Source: Bacillota bacterium
Lineage (GTDB): Bacteria > Bacillota_I > Bacilli_A > Izemoplasmatales > Hujiaoplasmataceae
NCBI GenBank assembly: GCA_003245625.1
Contig: QKCT01000102.1
Location: 1-43,046, forward strand
Direction: 5' to 3'
Length of the DNA: 43,046 nucleotides
A model generated the notes under the pieces. The model made no database searches and had not been told where the DNA came from. It was given only the letters and a program-made list of their open reading frames with translations. This document shows, in pieces, positions 42,992 to 43,046 of the stretch. Every line of letters starts with the position of its first letter. Position 1 is the first letter of the stretch. The position numbers and the translations under genes are program-made.

Positions 42992-43046
42992 TTACAGCAA
43001 TAATGTTAAAGCAATTGCGACCAATAAGGAAGCGGTTGAAATCGCT
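42992..43046 (-). CDS. C-terminus of a membrane protein, probably a nucleobase permease (runs off right edge)
   Basis: The minus strand has an open frame from the right edge to TAA at 42992. Its last 17 residues read AISTASLLVAIALTLLL, a typical transmembrane helix. The ending resembles that of NCS2-type purine/xanthine permeases, and such a transporter would fit at the head of a purine-degradation operon. Only the helix is seen, so the transporter identity is a guess supported by context. The stop lies 13 bases from the next start. Confidence 0.4.
   Translation of the reverse strand, partial: AISTASLLVAIALTLLL

Noticed and set aside
1-43046. CRISPR array, transposase or prophage
   Set aside because: No regularly spaced direct repeats and no transposase, integrase or phage structural motifs were found on either strand. 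The only hint of mobility is the broken gene at the left edge.
1-43046. Mycoplasma-type code with TGA as tryptophan
   Set aside because: Many genes end in TGA at the expected place (tdh, ade, NTPase), and tryptophan is written as TGG in conserved positions.

Overview
This AT-rich window is bacterial and densely packed. TGA is used as a stop throughout (tdh, ade and others), so the standard bacterial code applies. Ribosome binding sites are strong AGGAGG-like sequences and TTG starts are common. A pyrophosphate-type phosphofructokinase, an LtaS-like lipoteichoic acid synthase, a CcpA-like cre site and UPF0316, TraX-like and DUF1361 proteins together suggest a low-GC Gram-positive lineage (Bacillota, or a Mycoplasmatota relative of the Acholeplasma/Izemoplasma kind). 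The lineage is inferred, not shown.

Layout. Positions 1-800 hold an AT-rich edge with a NUDIX-like gene running off the left end and a radical SAM/SPASM gene that has lost its N-terminal half, next to the 3' end of tRNA-Leu(GAG). Positions 880-5050 carry PPi-phosphofructokinase, a DUF2087 gene and an arginine decarboxylase-agmatinase pair. Positions 5050-8160 carry a DUF1361 membrane protein and the threonine-to-glycine pair tdh-kbl under a probable cre site. Positions 8200-15150 are an accessory stretch: an alpha/alpha-toroid protein, a GyrI-like protein, a membrane-bound XRE regulator, a NUDIX protein, a DUF2975-like/XRE/lipoprotein operon with its own palindromic operator, a GNAT enzyme and a GNAT-methyltransferase fusion. 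Positions 15270-21320 carry tRNA-Gly(GCC), a PfkB sugar kinase, UPF0316, an LtaS-like enzyme, MscS and a surface protein. Positions 21420-26873 form a six-gene operon (exonuclease III, TraX-like, NAD(P)HX repair, gamma-carbonic-anhydrase-like, HD hydrolase, amidase).

The main feature is 26960-43046, an anaerobic purine-degradation island. Guanine deaminase (guaD) sits alone on the plus strand. Facing it is a minus-strand operon of at least 15 kb whose genes overlap or lie within about 13 bases of each other. In transcription order: a hydrophobic C-terminus (probably a permease), an XdhC-type molybdenum-enzyme maturation factor, a THEP1-like NTPase, a hydantoinase, SsnA, a PreA-like flavoprotein with two 4Fe-4S clusters, the three xanthine dehydrogenase subunits, adenine deaminase, two different fold-type II PLP enzymes, YgeY, YgeW and thpR. 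A reasonable reading is that adenine and guanine are deaminated, xanthine dehydrogenase interconverts oxopurines, the reductase and amidohydrolases open the rings, and the peptidase/PLP/carbamoyltransferase group turns the products into ammonia, a keto acid and carbamoyl phosphate for ATP. The order of steps is inferred.

The island differs from the E. coli ygeW-ssnA-xdhD gene set. A PreA-like protein sits where YgfK would be, two PLP enzymes stand in for the single YgeX, and a small NTPase lies beside XdhC. No carbamate kinase, molybdopterin-synthesis gene or regulator for the operon is visible here. No transposase, CRISPR array or riboswitch was recognised, and no stretch longer than about 300 bases lacks a gene.
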